From the NCBI GenBank assembly GCA_945862545.1, contig CAMAYS010000079.1:1-9562 (forward strand): DNA of 9,562 nucleotides. Direction: 5' to 3'. This document shows, in pieces, positions 6,315 to 9,562 of this stretch; the stretch's first letter is position 1; each line of letters opens with the position of its first letter. Under the pieces are notes generated by a model. The model was given only the letters and a program-made list of their open reading frames with translations, ran no database searches and was not told the origin of the DNA. The position numbers and the translations under genes were made by a program. Source of the DNA: Casp-actino8 sp945862545 (GTDB taxonomy: Bacteria; Actinomycetota; Acidimicrobiia; Acidimicrobiales; Ilumatobacteraceae).

Positions 6315-7707
6315 GCACCGTAATTGCGTCAAGATCAACGACTGGTGGTGTCGCACTTGCTACGACACCAGGTGCTGTTGCTGCATCGGGCATTGAATCA
6401 AACACTGGCATCTCTGGAAGAGTTGCTATTTTCCAATCGACTGAAGGAGGCGCAGTTTCCGCGTCCGCCAACCAGGTAATGACTTGAAGGTCACCAGTCA
6501 CCCAGTCGCCATCGGCAGTCAAAGGAGTGCCACAAGGCGAGAGCGCCTCAAGATTTGTCGGAGCGGATGTTGTGAAGGTGTTGCCCTCAAAGCAGTTACC
6601 CAAGGTCCACAGATCAGTACCAGCAGATCCCACGGCAATGTCGGCGCGACGGTTGTCTTCGAGCACATTATTGCGCACGGTGTTGTCTTGACTGTCCCAA
6701 AGAATCCCACCACCTGGTTGAACCGGGGTCAGTTTCTTGCTCTCGGCACAGGTCATATCCCATGCTGACTTTTCGGGCATTTCGTCATTGGGATCGTCTT
6801 CAAGGAACGGCACGAGACCGATACCTGTCTTATTGTGATCCCAGACTCGGTTGCGCTCAATAATATTTTGCACTCCACCGGCACTCAAAATTCCATTACC
6901 CATCGCCAAAATCGCTACATCAATTGCCGGCGAATCAGCCTGGTTATTGGAGTACACCCAGTTGCCGATAATGGTCGTCTTGCGCTGCGGATAACACAAT
7001 TCATAGCTACCGCTGTTGGGCACAATGCCAGCGCGGTTATTGCGGAAGATTGAACCCGTGATTACAAGGTTGCCGCCGGCATTGGTACCCGAATAGCCAA
7101 GACCATTGTGCTCGGCTACGAAATTGCGAATCAACGAATCACATGGGAAGCACTCGCCTATGTACACGCCAGCATCTGGGCTTCCACCACCGTAGGAGTT
7201 ATCAATGACACCTCCGACGGAGTCAAAGACATAGACGCCGTAGTCACCATTGCGCCAAGCCGTGAGATAGTCGCCGCGATAGCCAGTCACACCAGTCCAG
7301 AAAAATCCATACTTGGTGTAGTTCATGGCAGTCATGTTTTCAAGGGCCACGCCATTAGCTCCAACAACGCGAATGCCGTTATCAAGTTCAAAGTTGCCAT
7401 CGAGGATCACGGTATTGCGATCAAGCCCGCGAATAATGATGTTGTTCGTCGTGACCTGCACTGCTTCGGTATAGGTACCGGGAGCGATGAGAATCAAATC
7501 ACCTTCGACTGCTGCGTCGACTGCACCCTGAATTGTCGGGTAGTCAGCGGGGACATTAAGAACGCCCTCAGTTGCTGGAGCGTCAGTTGCAGGAGCGTCA
7601 GTTGCAGGAGCGTCAGTTGCTGGCGAACTATCACTCCCGCCGCAGGACGCTATGACCCCAGCAAGAATAATCACCCCGCAGAATTTGCGTACAGAACGTT
7701 TCATCAT
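6298..7707 (-). CDS. Right-handed parallel beta-helix lipoprotein
   Basis: This exported 469-residue protein has a hydrophobic signal and lipobox VIASC, with Cys22 as anchor. A low-complexity linker of repeated TDAPA (31-45) is followed by VPADYPTIQGAVDAAVEGD (52-70) and LILIAPGTYTEAV (71-83), the classic opening of pectate-lyase-fold and NosD-like beta-helix proteins. About residues 88-385 then contain short IRGL-, LENM-, IRNF-, ITGSIFRNNRAGI- and VRNNVLEDN-type rungs. No pectate-lyase catalytic signature is evident, so the enzymatic role is open; carbohydrate binding, a sheath or scaffold, or a NosD-like metal-maturation role are alternatives. Cys186 and Cys189 form a CFPC motif. The last 70 residues are Pro/Ala/Asp-rich and probably unstructured. 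AAGGGGG (7711-7717) lies three bases before the first ATG and six before the second (7704), so the second Met may be the real start. Confidence 0.85.
   Translation of the reverse strand: MMKRSVRKFCGVIILAGVIASCGGSDSSPATDAPATDAPATDAPATEGVLNVPADYPTIQGAVDAAVEGDLILIAPGTYTEAVQVTTNNIIIRGLDRNTVILDGNFELDNGIRVVGANGVALENMTAMNYTKYGFFWTGVTGYRGDYLTAWRNGDYGVYVFDSVGGVIDNSYGGGSPDAGVYIGECFPCDSLIRNFVAEHNGLGYSGTNAGGNLVITGSIFRNNRAGIVPNSGSYELCYPQRKTTIIGNWVYSNNQADSPAIDVAILAMGNGILSAGGVQNIIERNRVWDHNKTGIGLVPFLEDDPNDEMPEKSAWDMTCAESKKLTPVQPGGGILWDSQDNTVRNNVLEDNRRADIAVGSAGTDLWTLGNCFEGNTFTTSAPTNLEALSPCGTPLTADGDWVTGDLQVITWLADAETAPPSVDWKIATLPEMPVFDSMPDAATAPGVVASATPPVVDLDAITVPDKIS
7571..7615. repeat. Three 15-bp tandem repeats encoding the TDAPA linker
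   Basis: GTTGCTGGAGCGTCA (7571-7585) is followed by two identical copies of GTTGCAGGAGCGTCA (7586-7600 and 7601-7615), then by a degenerate partial copy from 7616. The unit is five codons, so copy-number change keeps frame and only alters the length of the linker between the lipid anchor and the beta-helix. Confidence 0.9.
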
Positions 7708-7743
7708 TTTCCCCCTTGTGATTGTTTACTCTCTTCAAAGGTA

Positions 7744-7782
7744 CTTGAGTATGAAATGCCCGAAGGTCATTTCATACTCAAG
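7744..7782 (-). terminator. 15-bp stem-loop with UUCG tetraloop at the cupredoxin stop (3'-end stabiliser or terminator)
   Basis: CTTGAGTATGAAATG (7744-7758) is exactly reverse-complementary to 7768-7782, a perfect 15-bp stem. On the minus-strand RNA the apex is a bulged A (7767), then CC-UUCG-GG, a cUUCGg tetraloop, which is far more stable than the plus-strand version and so points to function in the minus transcript. The TGA stop of the cupredoxin gene (7778-7780) is inside the first arm. Only a weak U-run follows (CTTTG), so complete termination is doubtful; partial termination or protection of the cupredoxin messenger 3' end is equally likely. Confidence 0.65.
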
Positions 7783-8212
7783 AAACCGTAATTGTTCCAA
7801 ACATTCCCGCACCTGGCACTCCATGAATTGAGCAGTAGTAGGTGAAAATGCCTGGGGTCGTAAAGACATGGGCATAAATCGCCTCTGGGACAAACTCGGT
7901 GGAGGCCACACCCCATGCGGCAGCTGAAGAATCAGTCGCCAGCAACTCCCGCAATTGGGCATCCCCAGAGACCGAGTCGGGAAGAAGATTATGGTCATTG
8001 CGACCCTGATTGTCGAACACCACTTCAGTTCCAGCGGCAATTTCTAGAACCAACGGACGATATGAATTATCTAAAACATCGACAGTCACTGATTCACCCG
8101 TGGCAGGCACGGTGATTGCCACAGAGTCAATAGAGGCTGAATCCGAGGATCCCCCACAGGCCACAAGACTGACCATCACGACCGATCCGAAACATAATCT
8201 CAAAAACTTCAT
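7778..8212 (-). CDS. Cupredoxin-domain (plastocyanin-like) lipoprotein
   Basis: This 144-residue exported blue-copper-type protein probably carries electrons or binds copper at the cell surface. A short signal ends in lipobox SLVAC (Cys19), followed by GGSSDS. The beta-sandwich includes SVTVDVLDNSYRPLVLEIAAGTEV (about 41-64) and the copper site: His74 (NDHNLLP), Cys127 and His130 (YYCSIHG) and Met137 (GMFG), the usual Cys-x2-His plus axial Met pattern of type 1 copper sites. An open frame extends upstream to 8461 but overlaps the acyl-CoA ligase in another frame and would bury the signal peptide, so ATG 8212 is chosen; it lies 16 bases after the ligase stop, with GAGG overlapping that stop. 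Co-transcription with the ligase is therefore likely. The gene stop lies inside a strong hairpin. Confidence 0.88.
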   Translation of the reverse strand: MKFLRLCFGSVVMVSLVACGGSSDSASIDSVAITVPATGESVTVDVLDNSYRPLVLEIAAGTEVVFDNQGRNDHNLLPDSVSGDAQLRELLATDSSAAAWGVASTEFVPEAIYAHVFTTPGIFTYYCSIHGVPGAGMFGTITVS

Positions 8213-8228
8213 GCGTTCTAGTTTGACC

Positions 8229-9562
8229 TCAGGCGGTCGGCAATTTGTAGTCAGCAAAGCGTTCCCGAAGAGTTTTCTTAGAAAACTTGCCGACACTCGT
8301 TTTTGGAACCTCATCGATATAGACGACATCATCAGGAACTTGCCACTTGGCGACTTTGGTGCCGAGAAAATCAAGAATCTCTTCCTTGGATAAGGTTGCG
8401 CCTGCTTCAAGCACGACGCAGGCCAAAGGTCGCTCGCTCCAACGCGGATGCAAGACGCCAATGACTGCAGCCTCGCGAATGAGTGGATGGGCCATCAATT
8501 CATTTTCCAACTCAACCGAACTAATCCATTCTCCACCACTCTTGATGAGGTCCTTCGTGCGATCAAGTAGACGAATCCGACCGCGTTCGTCGACGCAGGC
8601 CACATCGCCAGTTCGCAACCAGTGATCCTCACTGAAACTTTCTCCAGCGCGTTCATCGTTGTAATACGTTGAAGCGATCCAGTTACCGCGACATTGCAGT
8701 TCGCCGCTGGACTCTCCATCCCACGGCACACTGATCGTCGTACCAGGTTCAACAACGCGACATTCAACACCAAAGACAATGCGCCCAACCTGAGTTCGTA
8801 AATCGGCTTGAGCATCGACATCGAGAAGCAACTGGTCACCGTCAAGATGACAGACCGCAGCGATCGGGCTCGTTTCCGTCATGCCCCAGGCTTGCAAAAT
8901 GGGTAGTCCTGTTTGTAAGCGATAGGCCTCGCTGAGAGCACGTGGAACAGCCGAACCACCGCACGGAATGGCTCGCAAACTTGAAGTATCGCGACCTTTC
9001 AACTCGGGTAGAACGCCCATCCAAATAGTTGGCACTCCGGCAGCGATAGTTGGCCGTTCGTTGACGATCAAGTTGGCCACCGCAGGGCCCGACAAATCGG
9101 GACCAGGCATCACCAGATCGGCACCTGATGCAACAGCAGCGTGGGCTAAGCCCCAGGCGTTGGCGTGAAACATAGGAACGACGGGCAGGATCTTGTCACT
9201 CTCGCTCACCGCCAGACCGTCAGTCATCATCGTGGCCATGGTGTGCAGGAATGTGCTGCGATGGGTGTACACCACGCCCTTCGGATTACCTGTCGTGCCA
9301 CTCGTGTAACACATACTGGCGGCAGTGTTCTCCGGTACTTCAACGAATTGCGCGGGTGCAGCTTTCGCGAGTAGTTCTTCGTAGTCATATGAAGCAATGC
9401 CAGCCAGATCAGCAGGAATCTCGCCCTTACCGTCATCCATAATCACCAAATGTTTGACGGTAGTAAATGTGGGCAATAACGGAGCCAACAATCCCATCAA
9501 CGACTTGTCAACAAAAATCACTTCGTCTTGAGCATGATTGACGATGTATGTCAACTGCTCGG
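8229..9562 (-). CDS. Fatty-acyl-CoA ligase (AMP-binding enzyme), N-terminus cut off by the window edge
   Basis: This is an adenylate-forming enzyme that activates a carboxylic acid, probably a medium- or long-chain fatty acid, to its CoA thioester. The minus-strand frame is open to base 9562, giving 443 visible residues; about 100 N-terminal residues of a typical 540-residue enzyme are missing. Seen in order are the AMP-binding P-loop YTSGTTGNPKG (85-95), PMFHANAWG (129-137), VPTIWMG (176-182), the WGMTETSP motif (225-232), RTGD (316-319), DRTKDLIKSGGEWIS (333-347) and the C-terminal catalytic Lys of PKTSVGKFSKKTLR (Lys425). The TTG at 9552-9554 could be mistaken for a start, but GAG CAG upstream of it continues the conserved frame. 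It lies 16 bases before the cupredoxin gene. The fatty-acid preference cannot be read. Confidence 0.93.
   Translation of the reverse strand, partial: EQLTYIVNHAQDEVIFVDKSLMGLLAPLLPTFTTVKHLVIMDDGKGEIPADLAGIASYDYEELLAKAAPAQFVEVPENTAASMCYTSGTTGNPKGVVYTHRSTFLHTMATMMTDGLAVSESDKILPVVPMFHANAWGLAHAAVASGADLVMPGPDLSGPAVANLIVNERPTIAAGVPTIWMGVLPELKGRDTSSLRAIPCGGSAVPRALSEAYRLQTGLPILQAWGMTETSPIAAVCHLDGDQLLLDVDAQADLRTQVGRIVFGVECRVVEPGTTISVPWDGESSGELQCRGNWIASTYYNDERAGESFSEDHWLRTGDVACVDERGRIRLLDRTKDLIKSGGEWISSVELENELMAHPLIREAAVIGVLHPRWSERPLACVVLEAGATLSKEEILDFLGTKVAKWQVPDDVVYIDEVPKTSVGKFSKKTLRERFADYKLPTA

Noticed and set aside
6261..6356. Upstream start at 6356 for the DUF1996 gene
   Set aside because: It overlaps the end of the beta-helix gene and buries the signal peptide; MARRTR at 6260 gives a normal lipoprotein signal.
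7108..7791. Plus-strand open frame of 227 codons opposite the beta-helix gene
   Set aside because: It is antisense to a clearly recognisable gene, has no ribosome site or domain, and its CRSVS repeat is only the 15-bp linker repeat read in the wrong frame.
8213..8461. Long N-terminal extension of the cupredoxin gene to a start at 8461
   Set aside because: It would overlap the catalytic C-terminus of the acyl-CoA ligase and put the signal peptide 83 residues inside the protein; the ATG at 8212 begins MKFLRL and the lipobox.
9552..9554. TTG as start of the acyl-CoA ligase
   Set aside because: In-frame codons continue to the window edge, and the family needs about 100 more N-terminal residues.

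Overview
The window reads as chromosomal DNA of a mid-GC actinobacterium. Several traits fit this: TetR control of a diiron protein, Cys-anchored lipoproteins that begin CGGS, a probable leaderless GTG start, DUF1996 and acyl-CoA ligase genes, and codon use that is neither AT- nor high-GC-biased. A freshwater or marine Acidimicrobiia-type lineage is my guess, from overall flavour only. I see no tRNA, rRNA, CRISPR array, insertion sequence or phage gene. Coding density is very high, and the longest gene-free gap is about 100 bases (2736-2833).

Left block, minus strand (2735 down to 1): a TetR regulator, then a 376-residue diiron ferritin-like/R2-like protein, then the start of murF, which runs off the left edge. 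The three genes are tightly spaced (45 and 37 bases). Upstream of the regulator, an 8-bp-armed inverted repeat lies over a probable promoter whose transcript would begin almost at the GTG start.

Middle block, plus strand (2834-5349): a three-gene polar amino-acid ABC importer with a lipoprotein binding protein, a HisM/GlnP-type permease and a GlnQ-type ATPase. A long stem-loop with a GNRA-type tetraloop sits between the binding protein and the permease and covers the permease start codons. The permease and ATPase genes overlap by four bases.

Right block, minus strand (from the right edge down to 5346): a 5'-truncated fatty-acyl-CoA ligase, then three consecutive predicted lipoproteins. These are a cupredoxin, a right-handed beta-helix protein and a DUF1996 protein with a His-rich N-terminus. 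The last gene meets the ABC operon tail to tail with overlapping stop codons.

The right block holds the most interesting material. Three exported proteins with possible copper or metal links are encoded in a row. Both junctions among them carry strong palindromes: a 15-bp stem with a UUCG tetraloop over the cupredoxin stop, a 26-bp near-perfect palindrome over the beta-helix stop, and a terminator-like hairpin inside the first codons of the DUF1996 gene. The UUCG hairpin shares an architecture with the ABC-operon hairpin: long stem, one bulged A, short apical stem and stable tetraloop.
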